A DNA stretch of 63,678 nt from Clostridia bacterium (GTDB lineage Bacteria > Bacillota > Clostridia > Christensenellales > Aristaeellaceae): contig JAFXRG010000050.1 in NCBI GenBank assembly GCA_017526525.1, forward strand, positions 1-63,678, read 5' to 3'. A program made the position numbers and the translations under genes. Shown one piece after another: positions 1-7,764 of this stretch; within the stretch, counting starts at the first letter, position 1; every line of letters starts with the position of its first letter. Below the pieces are notes generated by a model. The model did no database searches and had not been told where the DNA came from. It worked only from the letters and a program-made list of their open reading frames with translations.

Positions 1-1
1 C

Positions 2-145
2 GTTCTGATGCCGAAAGGATCGGAAGACCTGCTGAGTTATGTGAATGAATTCCTGGAAGAAGAAAAAGAGACGGGCCGGATCGATGAGCTGGCAGAAGAA
101 TACATTTATCGATATGTCCGGCAGGAAACGGACGAAGCGGCTTGA
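2..145 (+). CDS. C-terminal end of amino-acid ABC transporter substrate-binding protein (partial)
   Basis: The first 47 codons read in one open frame to a TGA and give a tail containing MPKGSEDLLSYVNEFLEEE followed by a GRIDELAEEYIYRYV segment. That pattern (pro-lys-gly-ser, then an amphipathic helix ending in a G-x-I-D-x-L-x-x-x-Y motif) is the usual C-terminus of family 3 extracellular solute-binding proteins, which capture amino acids outside the membrane for ABC import. The start and most of the protein lie outside the window, so the substrate cannot be judged. A short stub follows 23 bases downstream. Confidence 0.6.
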   Translation, partial: VLMPKGSEDLLSYVNEFLEEEKETGRIDELAEEYIYRYVRQETDEAA

Positions 146-168
146 CGGCTGACAGTACAGGAGGCAAT

Positions 169-210
169 ATGAAGAAAACAGCAGCGGCGGTTCTTACCAT
201 TAACATGTGA
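169..210 (+). pseudogene. 13-codon stub with a strong ribosome site, probable gene remnant
   Basis: An AGGAGG-type site (159-164) is followed four bases later by ATG and the peptide MKKTAAAVLTINM, then TGA. The peptide resembles the first residues of a signal peptide (two lysines then a hydrophobic run) that stops before a cleavage site. It may be the remnant of a secreted-protein gene that once followed the transporter gene and was lost by rearrangement, or a small leader peptide. No homology can be claimed for so short a peptide. Confidence 0.35.
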
Positions 211-220
211 GGGTGCACTT

Positions 221-796
221 TTATCCTTGCTGATCCTCCGCTCCGGTCACATCAGGCAGCCTGAGCACATAAACGTCAGATTCAAACGCAGCGCTTCCGT
301 CAATCTTTGCATAGGAGGAGCTGTGATCATAAACCATTCCAAGTTTTTTCATCACGCCGGCGCTGCCGGCGTTTTCCTTCGCACATTCGCCCTCAAAGGA
401 ACGTGCTCCGTAAACCTTCGCCGCGTGGTCCATCAAGGCTTTCATTCCTTCTGTCGTGTACCCCTTCCCCCAGTCGTCAAACCGGTTCACATAGGATAAT
501 GTCCACACATCCCTTTCAGTTTCATGGTTCAGCGCGTAGATGCCGATGGCATGACCGTCCTCTTTATCCATCACCAGCATCAGGATATTTGTTCTGGACA
601 TCGGATCCTTTTTGGGAAGCCATGCAAGCGGTTCTTCCGGGCTCTTGCAGGCAGAACCCAGCAGATATTTATATACTCTTTCGTCCATATCCCATGCGGC
701 CATCGCACGATAGTCCTCGGGCCTTAACCGTCTCATGATCAGCCTGCCGGTTTCCACAATTTCCTCACCGGGCCGATAAAGGTTATTCTTTTCCAT
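221..796 (-). CDS. GNAT family N-acetyltransferase
   Basis: The 191-residue product reads as an Acetyltransf_3/RimJ-like GNAT. It has an N-terminal TGRLIMRRLRPEDYRAM strand-helix, a central WTLSYVNRFDDWGKGYTTE stretch corresponding to the acetyl-CoA pyrophosphate loop region, and the late ENAGSAGVMKKLGM helix-strand typical of these enzymes. It would transfer an acetyl group from acetyl-CoA to an amine; the substrate is unknown. The start at 796 is preferred because GGAGG lies seven bases upstream; an ATG two codons earlier is only one base from that site. It is separated from the mutase gene by about 100 bases and points the same way. Confidence 0.85.
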   Translation of the reverse strand: MEKNNLYRPGEEIVETGRLIMRRLRPEDYRAMAAWDMDERVYKYLLGSACKSPEEPLAWLPKKDPMSRTNILMLVMDKEDGHAIGIYALNHETERDVWTLSYVNRFDDWGKGYTTEGMKALMDHAAKVYGARSFEGECAKENAGSAGVMKKLGMVYDHSSSYAKIDGSAAFESDVYVLRLPDVTGAEDQQG

Positions 797-900
797 ACTC
801 ATCCCTCCGGATTCACTGCACCTGTTAACCAGCGGCTGGCAGGCGGAAAGATCCTGCATTTTACTGTTGCAGAGTGTGCGGGAGTGATCTCTGTCTTCAT

Positions 901-2577
901 TTATTTCAGCATGGTTTTTTCCCAGCTGTCATAGGGTGTGACGCCCAGCAGATCCGCGATGGTCGCGGCAACGTTCGCCAGACCGAAGGGGCTTTCCGTG
1001 TCCAGCTCGTGCCGTGCGTCCCGGTCGTGAATGATGAAGGAAACGGGATTCACGGTATGGGCAGTGCGCACGGTGATTTCCCCTTCCTTGTTCTTCTCCA
1101 GCATCTGCTCGCAGTTTCCGTGATCGGCGGTAACGACCAGAATACAACCATGCTCATCGCATGCCCGGAGAATCCTGCCCAGGCACAGGTCCACCACTTC
1201 CACGGCGATCTCCGTGGCCTGCAGGCTGCCGGTATGGCCCACCATGTCCCCGTTGGGGAAATTGCAGCGGATAAAACCATATTCGCCGGATTCAATGGCC
1301 GCAATAACCCTGTCGGTAATCTCCGACGCCTTCATCCAGGGGCTTTCATCGAAGGAGCGGTTGTCGGAGGGCACTTCCTCCCAGGTCTCCAGTTCTTCGG
1401 AAAACTTCTCACTGCGGTTGCCGTTCCAGAAATAGGTTACATGCCCGAACTTCTGTGTCTCGGAGCAGGCATACTCGCTGATGCCGTTCTCTGTCAGCAG
1501 CTCAGTCAGCGTCTGCCGGATCCGGGGCGGTTCGACCAGGTAACGGCGTGGAATATGCAGCTCCGCGTCATATTCCAGCAGGCCCGCATATTTCACCTTC
1601 GGAACCTCTCCCCGGTCAAACCTGTCGAAGGAGGTGTCCCCATCGAAAGCCATTGAAATCTCCAGTGCCCGGTCCCCGCGGAAGTTAAAGAGGATCACGC
1701 TGTCCCCGTCCTTCATGGCGCCAACCGGCACGCCATCCTCCGCAATCACAAAACCGGGCAGATCCTGATCGATGATCCCGGGCTGTTCCTTCCGGTACGC
1801 CTCAATCGCTTCCCGCGCGGAGGCAAACTGCCGCCCTTCGCCATGCACATGAATATTCCATCCCTTTTCCACCATGCCCCAGTCAGCCTGGTAGCGGTCC
1901 ATGGTAATCTGCATGCGGCCGCCGCCGGAGGCGATACGACCGTCGAAGGTTTCACCGTTCAGCCCGGCCAGCGTGTTTTCCAGCTGATCCACATAGTCCA
2001 GGGCGGAAACCGGGGACACATCCCGCCCGTCCAGCAGGATATGTATCCGGACCCTCCGCACACCCTCAGTCTTCGCTTCCTCCAGCATGGCCAGAAGATG
2101 GGAGATGTTGCTGTGGATATTTCCGTCGCTCAGCAGGCCGATAAAGTGAAGCGTGCCTCCGGAATCCTTCAGGCCGGAAACCAGGTTTTTCCAGGCGCCG
2201 GACTCATAGATTACGCCGCTGCCGATGGACTCGTCCACCAGCTTGGTGCCCTGGGAATAGATCTGGCCGCAGCCGAGGGCGTTGTGCCCCACCTCGCTGT
2301 TGCCCATATCGCTGTCCGAAGGCAGGCCCACTGCGGTGCCGTTAGCCCTGATCAGTCGAAAAGGATCATTGGCCTTCAGGGCGTCCAGGGTTGGGGTGGA
2401 AGCCTTCAGCACCATATTCCCCGTTTCATCCGCATACTCCCCAATGCCGTCCATGATCACCAGCACGACGGTTTTTTCCGCGGGCGCATGCCCTTCCGCC
2501 GCTGCTCCGGCCGACGCCGGGCCGGTCAGTAGGATCAGCGCAATCAAAGCAGCCGCAAATCGTTTTATGTTTTTCAT
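901..2577 (-). CDS. 2,3-bisphosphoglycerate-independent phosphoglycerate mutase, plant-type, with export signal
   Basis: The 558-residue enzyme interconverts 3- and 2-phosphoglycerate through a phosphoserine in an alkaline-phosphatase-fold domain. Visible family motifs are VLVIMDGIGE near residue 40, MGNSEVGHNALG with the catalytic serine, ILLDGRDV, ASGGGRMQITMDRY, FNFRGDRA, FGHVTYFWNGNRSE, GDMVGHTG and VTADHGNCEQM. The wording of several motifs (NSEVGHNALG, FWNGNR, MDRY) follows the plant/protist branch rather than the usual bacterial GpmI. The oddity is residues 1-28: MKNIKRF, then a hydrophobic run and an ASA/AAA cleavage region, a standard signal peptide placed before the catalytic domain. 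Whether it still acts as a mutase or as an exported phosphatase-like enzyme is open. Confidence 0.88.
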   Translation of the reverse strand: MKNIKRFAAALIALILLTGPASAGAAAEGHAPAEKTVVLVIMDGIGEYADETGNMVLKASTPTLDALKANDPFRLIRANGTAVGLPSDSDMGNSEVGHNALGCGQIYSQGTKLVDESIGSGVIYESGAWKNLVSGLKDSGGTLHFIGLLSDGNIHSNISHLLAMLEEAKTEGVRRVRIHILLDGRDVSPVSALDYVDQLENTLAGLNGETFDGRIASGGGRMQITMDRYQADWGMVEKGWNIHVHGEGRQFASAREAIEAYRKEQPGIIDQDLPGFVIAEDGVPVGAMKDGDSVILFNFRGDRALEISMAFDGDTSFDRFDRGEVPKVKYAGLLEYDAELHIPRRYLVEPPRIRQTLTELLTENGISEYACSETQKFGHVTYFWNGNRSEKFSEELETWEEVPSDNRSFDESPWMKASEITDRVIAAIESGEYGFIRCNFPNGDMVGHTGSLQATEIAVEVVDLCLGRILRACDEHGCILVVTADHGNCEQMLEKNKEGEITVRTAHTVNPVSFIIHDRDARHELDTESPFGLANVAATIADLLGVTPYDSWEKTMLK

Positions 2578-2676
2578 TTCTTATCACCCTGTACCATTGT
2601 GATGAAAGAGCCTGTTTTTGTCAAGAAGGGCGTGAGAAAGTGGCAGTTATTCCTCCGCATGAGGATGAAAAAAAAG

Positions 2677-2755
2677 CCCCGGAACGCTTTATCTTCAACG
2701 TTCCGGGGTTGTGGGATTAGTAGGACTCGAACCTATGACCCCCACGATGTCAACG
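2677..2755. repeat. attL: left copy of the tRNA-Val 3' repeat
   Basis: This 79-bp stretch matches 11517-11595 with a single difference (2693 C against 11533 T); the last 62 bases are identical. It contains the terminator hairpin and the tRNA 3' half from the anticodon stem to the discriminator base, but the next bases (gcata) do not continue the tRNA. It is therefore the displaced original 3' end left at the far side of the integrated element and encodes no complete tRNA. Confidence 0.92.
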
Positions 2756-2868
2756 GCATAGGTGTTTTTCTCTGTTTTTTGTGGTTTTTCTCCGTTCCTT
2801 TATTTTCAACGGTTTCAGGCTTTTTCTTTTTCCTTCTTTTTCTGCCTTTTTTTGTTTTTTTCTAATTT

Positions 2869-2888
2869 TGTTAGACATATGTTAGACA
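2869..2888 (+). repeat. Left pair of integrase arm-type sites (TGTTAGACA x2)
   Basis: Two identical TGTTAGACA motifs start at 2869 and 2880, exactly 11 bp apart, about one helical turn. The same pair geometry recurs at the right end (11448/11459). Short direct repeats inside both ends of an element, near the att core, are the usual arm-binding sites for the N-terminal domain of lambda-type tyrosine integrases. The assignment is inferred from position and repetition. Confidence 0.7.
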
Positions 2889-2973
2889 TGAAACAATCAT
2901 TTTGAACGGATGACCCCCAAGTTTTTCATACAAAACGCGGAGGAATTATATTCAATCCTCCGCGTGTTCACAA

Positions 2974-3333
2974 TCATTTTGTAGGAAACTGAATGATATT
3001 ATTTAACTCAAGACTTCTTTCCTCTATCTGGTTAAATATCTTCAATGCTTCAGATATAGGCAATCCGTTTTTTATTTCCTTCTCATCCGGCCTTTTATCC
3101 CACACAATACATTTTTCAGAAATCAATAGATTATCAATATCTTTTGTTTCATACATTTCTTTTGTTGCGTACCCAATACATCCGCCGAATCCGGGAACAG
3201 TTATAAGCATCGGATAAACCTTGTAATATGGAATATCGTAATCAAGAGTATCATGTTCTTCAATCCAGACAACAGCACCCAACGGAAGAGATTCTATTTC
3301 TTTCAAAGTCAGTTTTACCGCTTTATCATGCAT
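2974..3333 (-). CDS. Hypothetical element protein downstream of integrase
   Basis: This is a 119-residue protein starting MHDKAVKLTLKEIESLPLG. The start at 3333 is chosen over a much earlier ATG that would overlap the integrase gene, because GAGGAAG lies a few bases upstream. The middle is rich in aromatic residues (HDTLDYDIPYYKVYP) and no catalytic motif is recognised. It lies 25 bases after the integrase stop, is probably co-transcribed with it, and is the last gene before attL. The function is unknown. Confidence 0.65.
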   Translation of the reverse strand: MHDKAVKLTLKEIESLPLGAVVWIEEHDTLDYDIPYYKVYPMLITVPGFGGCIGYATKEMYETKDIDNLLISEKCIVWDKRPDEKEIKNGLPISEALKIFNQIEERSLELNNIIQFPTK

Positions 3334-3358
3334 TTCAGATTCTTCCTCTTGATTGACT

Positions 3359-4696
3359 TTATTTGAAGATTGCTTCAAGTGTTTCAGATGCAATTCTGTC
3401 ATTCTCTGGCAGCGCATGACCATAAATGTCAAGGGTGACAGATGCTTTACTGTGTCCAAGCCTTTTTGATACAGTTTCAATATCTGTATTCTTTCCGAGG
3501 AGCAATGTTGCCCCTGTATGCCGTAGATCATGCAGCCGGATATATGGAAGCTTCATTTCTTCCTTTTCACAAGTCGAATTATACATATCAATAATTTCAT
3601 GGAACTTGTGACCAGGCGTAGACAGATGCAGCGGTTTTCCGATTTCCTTATCCTGAATGAAGATAGTATTCTGTTCAAAAGTATCCTCAATTTTTCCGGC
3701 CTTGTTTATAGTGTTTCTGTGACCCTTCCAAGCTGTCCCCAGCTTAAGGCAAAGAGCAATCTGTTCTTTCTTCCATTGCTTCAGAAGTGTAATCAATGAT
3801 GCCGGAATATAGATATCACGAATCCCGGCTTTTGTTTTCGGATCCTTTATATATTGTCCGTCTGCTTTTGTCATGGCTAAAGCTTTAGTAATGCTGATAA
3901 TGCCTTTATCAAAATCAATATCATCCCAAGTCAAAGCGCACATTTCACCGCGCCTCATGGTTGTATGTATGGCCATTGTAAAATACACTTGCCACATCAA
4001 ATCAATTTTCTTTTTAACCTTGTATCCTTTAATTGTATATTTTTCTCCGGTTTTCTTATTCTTTCTGTGACGTTCTCCGAATGTAATTTCGTATTCCATA
4101 GTCAAAGCATCATTCATAAACCTTTTTGCCTGATCTTCATTAAAGAAACTCAAATCTTCCCCGGTTCTCATTTCCACCGGAGGAAGATCATCACACCGGA
4201 GGCAAGGATTCTCCCGGACATACTGTTTTTTTACCGCGTACCGGAACACGCTATTGATAACTGTAAAAGTCATCCGTACTGTCTTAGGTGCTTTTTCTTC
4301 TTCCTGTTCCTTTTTGATTATTTTATCAATATGTGTTGCCCGGATATTAGTCAATTTCATAAAGCCAATTTCCGGAATGACGCGGATCCGCAGCACATCT
4401 TTATAATTTTCCCTGACTCCGGGAGTTTTTGCCGGAAGCCAATTCTCTTCCCAGATCTTCACAAATTCAGCGAATGTGATTTTATCTCCGGAAACAATAT
4501 CCCCATTCTTTACCTTGTTTTCAAAGTCAATAGCGAAAGCCTGAACTTCCTTTTCTGCTTTTGTAGGTGCCTTTGATGTAGGTGTAAAGGTTGCATATTT
4601 GAAAATTTGTTTTCCTTCAGCTGTCCGGCCTAATGAAACAGAAATCACGTAGCTAACTGTTCCGTCCTTCTGTGGTCTGGGTTTAATACTGGCCAT
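3359..4696 (-). CDS. Tyrosine recombinase / phage integrase
   Basis: The 445-residue protein would catalyse site-specific integration and excision at the tRNA-Val att site. The N-terminal part (about 1-60, with KPRPQKDGTVSYVISVSLGR) resembles an AP2-like arm-binding domain and is followed by a SAM-like core-binding domain (about 70-170). The catalytic domain shows arginine in TTMRRGEMCALTWDD, the box II HDLRHTGATLL, a conserved histidine in KRLGHSKASVT and the nucleophilic tyrosine in LDIYGHAL. Its ATG overlaps the repressor stop by one base (TAATG), implying coupled translation. It is longer than average because of an insert of about 40 residues before the first catalytic arginine. Confidence 0.95.
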   Translation of the reverse strand: MASIKPRPQKDGTVSYVISVSLGRTAEGKQIFKYATFTPTSKAPTKAEKEVQAFAIDFENKVKNGDIVSGDKITFAEFVKIWEENWLPAKTPGVRENYKDVLRIRVIPEIGFMKLTNIRATHIDKIIKKEQEEEKAPKTVRMTFTVINSVFRYAVKKQYVRENPCLRCDDLPPVEMRTGEDLSFFNEDQAKRFMNDALTMEYEITFGERHRKNKKTGEKYTIKGYKVKKKIDLMWQVYFTMAIHTTMRRGEMCALTWDDIDFDKGIISITKALAMTKADGQYIKDPKTKAGIRDIYIPASLITLLKQWKKEQIALCLKLGTAWKGHRNTINKAGKIEDTFEQNTIFIQDKEIGKPLHLSTPGHKFHEIIDMYNSTCEKEEMKLPYIRLHDLRHTGATLLLGKNTDIETVSKRLGHSKASVTLDIYGHALPENDRIASETLEAIFK

Positions 4697-5511
4697 TATT
4701 TATCACTCCCATCATTTTTTATATCTGAAAAATTGTATTTCTTTCTTTCTTGTTCCGTATAAATACCAAGCTTGTCAATTTTCTGTAATTCCTCATCTGA
4801 AAGGATATATTCATACCAATTTTCTACACCTACACTTTTTAAATCTGGCTGCATTTCAGCTTGCTTCAGATTTGCATCTGCTTCAGCTTTTTCAAATTCC
4901 TTCGTTAACTTTTCAAACAAAGCAGAGGCATATTTGGCTATTGATCCCTGAATCAGCTTAATAGTTTTCAAATCAAAGGGGGTTAGAAAAATTGTTTTTC
5001 CATCCCTTGTTATTTGAAACAGGCTTTCCCCATCTGGTATTTTTTGCGTTTTAGCCGGAACAGATCTTTCATAAAACTTATGATTAGAATCTTCAATTCC
5101 GTAGTAATGCAGCGGAGAATACTTAGGATATTTTTCTTCAAAATCCGGCATGATATTTCGTAATCCCTGAAAGAATGTTAAGTCAATCTTGAAATCCTCA
5201 ATTGCTCTTCTTTCAAGATCGCCTTCGACCTTCTTTGCATAATCAACAGAGTAACGGTATTTGTCATTCCTTGATTGAGGATCAAATTCAGAAGCATTTA
5301 CGCCCAGAACAGTACAGATTGCTTGTAAAAGATGCGGACGAGGAGCATATACACCATTCACCAACCGCGAAACATACGTTTTGTTTATTCCCGAATCTGG
5401 CAGTATTTTCTTTATTTCGTCTGCAAATTGCTGCTGAGATTTTCCTTTTATTGCCCATTTGCTTTGATACAGGACTCTAAATCTTTGAATGATGTATTCC
5501 CGGTTTTTCAC
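4696..5511 (-). CDS. XRE-family helix-turn-helix repressor of the element
   Basis: The 271-residue protein begins at a GTG with AAGGAGG nine bases upstream. Residues about 20-75 form a lambda-repressor-like helix-turn-helix: SQQQFADEI, NKTYVSRLVNGVYAPRP, LLQAICTVLGV. The C-terminal 190 residues are charged and partly helical, with no recognised peptidase motif, so RecA-stimulated self-cleavage is not evident. It is divergent from the cro-like operon and translationally coupled to the integrase, the classic layout for a lysogeny switch. By position it should repress the rightward operon and its own promoter. Confidence 0.85.
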   Translation of the reverse strand: MKNREYIIQRFRVLYQSKWAIKGKSQQQFADEIKKILPDSGINKTYVSRLVNGVYAPRPHLLQAICTVLGVNASEFDPQSRNDKYRYSVDYAKKVEGDLERRAIEDFKIDLTFFQGLRNIMPDFEEKYPKYSPLHYYGIEDSNHKFYERSVPAKTQKIPDGESLFQITRDGKTIFLTPFDLKTIKLIQGSIAKYASALFEKLTKEFEKAEADANLKQAEMQPDLKSVGVENWYEYILSDEELQKIDKLGIYTEQERKKYNFSDIKNDGSDK

Positions 5512-5629
5512 AATTCTATCCCTCCTTGCAAGTTGTCGTTTGATGTTGCTTTTTATTCGGCAACTTCCTTTATGTAGTTTAATGCGTTATCCTGAGATTG
5601 TCAATAACAACAAGAAGGAAGTGAAAGAT
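5512..5629. promoter_or_regulatory. Divergent control region between repressor and cro-like gene
   Basis: This 118-bp AT-rich gap separates two divergent regulators and must hold both promoters. Symmetric half-sites are visible: CAAGTTGTCG against CGGCAACTTC, and GTTGC against GCAAC around TTTTTATTCG. A further TTGTC box lies nearer the rightward gene. These are plausible operators for the two helix-turn-helix proteins. No -35/-10 pair is clear enough to assign. Confidence 0.5.
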
Positions 5630-5821
5630 ATGGCGAATCAAAAAATTAGGGATCAATTGCAAAAGGCTAAACTTCATCAATGGCAGTTAGCGGATGCTCT
5701 GGGTGTTCATGAAGCGGTTCTTTGTCGGAAACTCCGTCATGAACTCTCGACAGATGAAACGGAAAAAATCATCGGTGTTATCAAACGAGTATCGGAGGAG
5801 AAGCAAAATGGACAACATTGA
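5630..5821 (+). CDS. Small helix-turn-helix regulator, cro-like
   Basis: The 63-residue protein has LHQWQLADALGVHEAVLCRKLR, a helix-turn-helix whose recognition helix is VHEAVLCRKLR. Its position as first gene of the rightward operon, divergent from the repressor, matches a Cro-type regulator that would favour induction. An AAGGAAG site lies about nine bases before the ATG. The 3' end overlaps the next gene by 14 bases. Confidence 0.7.
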   Translation: MANQKIRDQLQKAKLHQWQLADALGVHEAVLCRKLRHELSTDETEKIIGVIKRVSEEKQNGQH

Positions 5822-6011
5822 TTCTATCCCGATCATGATCGGCCTCAAGGAAGCCAGCCAGCGCACCGGCCTGTCATACGACAGCCTTCGAAAGCTCTGC
5901 CTCTGCGGTCAGATTGTTCATATCAGGGCCGGGACGAAGTATTACGTCAATTTTTCCCGGTTGATCGAATTTCTCAATTCAGCCGGTATCATGGGGGATA
6001 AGAAAAAATGA
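5808..6011 (+). CDS. Excisionase-like helix-turn-helix protein
   Basis: The 67-residue product reads GLKEASQRTGLSYDSLRKLC, then a wing-like IVHIRAGTKYYVNFSRLIEFL. This is the MerR/excisionase-type winged helix (HTH_17 pattern) common in temperate phages and islands. It could direct the integrase toward excision or act as a second regulator. GGAGG is placed nine bases before the ATG at 5808, and the gene ends with an ATGA overlap with the next, so the operon is tightly coupled. Confidence 0.72.
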   Translation: MDNIDSIPIMIGLKEASQRTGLSYDSLRKLCLCGQIVHIRAGTKYYVNFSRLIEFLNSAGIMGDKKK

Positions 6012-6592
6012 TCGACGGGAAGCCGGAGTGGTTCAGGCTTAGCGGTGCAGCACTTGCAGATGTCATTTTGTTTGATAATGCTGGGAAATTAGCCTTCATT
6101 GAGGCTGTTTGCCAAATGTATGACCATGCGCTGGATCCGGATTATAGACCGGATTCCGGCGAAGGATTTGTCGGCAGAGCAATCGACCGGCAATTTGATT
6201 GCTTCAAAAACGGGATCGATAGCTATATGAGGCTTGTAAATGCTAACCCCAGCGGTAGGCCAAAGGGTACCCAAAGGGTTGACAATGCCGACCCGAAGAG
6301 AAGAGAACAAACGAAGAAAGAGATTGAAGAAGAAATCGAAAACGAAACGAAACAAGAACTGATTCGATCCGGTTTCAATGATAACGAAATTTCCGATGCC
6401 CTGAAAACTATATCAAGCTGGGACGGAATCGAAAATCGTGTTGGTTATCTGATCCAGATCATGAGGAATCAACGAATACAAAAGAAGAAGAACCTGGCTC
6501 AACGGTACTCGCAACGGAATTATTCCGGCGAGGACGATGACGCCATGTCCCGGATGCTGGCCGATATGTCCCGAATGGAGGAAAAAAAATGA
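6008..6592 (+). CDS. DUF6291-like phage protein, possibly replication-linked
   Basis: The 194-residue protein has an N-terminal half that resembles DUF6291 phage proteins: LAFIEAVCQMYDHALDPDY, then GFVGRAIDRQFDCFKNGIDSY and a basic GRPKG tail. These proteins are often found near phage replication genes. A charged linker (KKEIEEEIENETKQE) follows, then a second helical part ending in MSRMEEKK. It occupies the slot where related elements carry a replication gene, but no helicase, primase or initiator motif is visible. The assignment rests on pattern memory and is moderate. Confidence 0.55.
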   Translation: MIDGKPEWFRLSGAALADVILFDNAGKLAFIEAVCQMYDHALDPDYRPDSGEGFVGRAIDRQFDCFKNGIDSYMRLVNANPSGRPKGTQRVDNADPKRREQTKKEIEEEIENETKQELIRSGFNDNEISDALKTISSWDGIENRVGYLIQIMRNQRIQKKKNLAQRYSQRNYSGEDDDAMSRMLADMSRMEEKK

Positions 6593-6705
6593 CACGTCCT
6601 GTTTTCCGAAACACGTTTCTTCCCTATCTCATCCATCCCGGCTTTTCACCTCCACTTGAATTCTTTTACCGGAAACCGAATCGAAATAAAATCAAAGGAG
6701 ATTGA
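6589..6705 (+). CDS. Small hypothetical protein (38 aa)
   Basis: The short frame starts with ATG overlapping the previous stop (ATGA) and has GGAGG eight bases upstream, so it is placed to be translated. The peptide MTRPVFRNTFLPYLIHPGFS continues with an aromatic and basic tail. No family is recognised. The next gene starts three bases after its stop, which keeps the operon spacing continuous only if this frame is used. Confidence 0.45.
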   Translation: MTRPVFRNTFLPYLIHPGFSPPLEFFYRKPNRNKIKGD

Positions 6706-6708
6706 ATC

Positions 6709-7089
6709 ATGGAACAGAGCATTGATAAAAGAGTTGGATCTTCTATTCAGGGATTTTTAAAGGATGCAATTGAATATCAGAAACAAAATATCCGGTATCT
6801 GGGTATGAACCGGGAAATCATCTGCAAAACAAGCATTTGTGACTATGGCAAGCGCGGAAAGAATAGGAAAACAGATAATATCCTCTTCAAAAACGAGAAT
6901 GGCTATTTCTTTGAAAGGGACGGGAAAATCGTTTGTTCTGGTGAAACCCGCGCTGAATGTGTAAAGAGGGCCTTTTCTGCCGGGTACCTGTCGGATGATG
7001 ATTATATCCTTTTCCGCGCCGGACACAAAGCAATGACACAGTATGTGACTCAAAAACAGAATGAAGCAAAATTGAGGAGGCGTTTGTAA
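6709..7089 (+). CDS. Hypothetical element protein (126 aa)
   Basis: A 126-residue soluble, charged protein with a GYFFERDGKIVCSGETRAECVKR-like central segment and a basic C-terminus (KLRRRL). No catalytic motif or family is recognised. AAAGGAG lies nine bases upstream of the ATG. The stop overlaps the next start by one base (TAATG), so it is an internal gene of the rightward operon. Confidence 0.7.
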   Translation: MEQSIDKRVGSSIQGFLKDAIEYQKQNIRYLGMNREIICKTSICDYGKRGKNRKTDNILFKNENGYFFERDGKIVCSGETRAECVKRAFSAGYLSDDDYILFRAGHKAMTQYVTQKQNEAKLRRRL

Positions 7090-7619
7090 TGATTGATCCC
7101 GGAAAAAATATCTTTGCTGCCACAAGGGAACTCGGAGAGAGTCTTATCAAAAAAGAAAAAATGGAGCAGATCAAAGATACCTCAATCGAATTGGATATCA
7201 AAAGCGCGGAGGAACGTTTAAAAGATGCTGCCCTGAACGAAAACGAAGAAGAATACATAAGGACAAAGGAAGAAATCCGTGTTCTGAAAAACCGGGCAGA
7301 AATGTTCAGGATCCGGAAGGAAAACAAACGAACCATTATCACAGATGAACAGATCCGGGATATCTTTGCTCCTGTAGAGGCTGCGACAGAAACGGAAAAC
7401 AAGCGCCTTTTAAAAGAACTTGCAGATGCTCTTGAAAGAGTTGATGAAATCTGCAAAGCTGGCCGGGTAAATATTGATCGGTACAATTCCCTTGTAATGT
7501 TCTGGGAAAGTCATGTACTTCATAGAACCGAATTTTTATACCGGCCAAAGCTGGGTACAGATTTCGGAATGAATCATTCCTTCAAGATCAATCTGTTACG
7601 GGAGAAAGCAAATGGATGA
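7089..7619 (+). CDS. Hypothetical coiled-coil protein
   Basis: The 176-residue protein is dominated by charged heptad-like helices from about 20 to 125 (KSAEERLKDAALNENEEEY, EIRVLKNRAEMFRIRKENK, NKRLLKELADALERVDEI), predicting a coiled coil. The C-terminal 40 residues are more globular and aromatic. There is no enzyme signature. It is coupled to the gene before by TAATG and overlaps the following small gene by eight bases. A structural or DNA-binding accessory role in the element is possible but not shown. Confidence 0.7.
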   Translation: MIDPGKNIFAATRELGESLIKKEKMEQIKDTSIELDIKSAEERLKDAALNENEEEYIRTKEEIRVLKNRAEMFRIRKENKRTIITDEQIRDIFAPVEAATETENKRLLKELADALERVDEICKAGRVNIDRYNSLVMFWESHVLHRTEFLYRPKLGTDFGMNHSFKINLLREKANG

Positions 7620-7761
7620 TTTTTATAATGATTTGCGGTTGCTTGCGGATGATGTTGAAATTGCTGCCGGATCCGTAAAGGATGATGATGTTTCCTGTTC
7701 CCTTGACTATATTGCTTCCAGAATAAGGAATATTGCGGATGCATTGGAGGCAGAAGAATAA
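7612..7761 (+). CDS. Small acidic hypothetical protein (49 aa)
   Basis: The 49-residue product is very acidic (MDDFYNDLRLLADDVEIAAG at the start, ALEAEE at the end). The start overlaps the preceding gene by eight bases and has GGAG about eight bases upstream; the next gene starts three bases after the stop. Small acidic proteins in phage-like elements sometimes act as DNA mimics or inhibitors, but nothing here proves that. Confidence 0.55.
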   Translation: MDDFYNDLRLLADDVEIAAGSVKDDDVSCSLDYIASRIRNIADALEAEE

Positions 7762-7764
7762 AGC

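Noticed and set aside
2599-2865. An 88-aa rightward open frame crossing attL
   Set aside because: It reads through the displaced tRNA 3' half and poly-T sequence, giving a Phe-rich tail; it is non-coding repeat sequence.
5694-5807. Upstream extension of the excisionase-like gene
   Set aside because: It lies in the cro-like gene in another frame; the GGAGG site favours the start at 5808.
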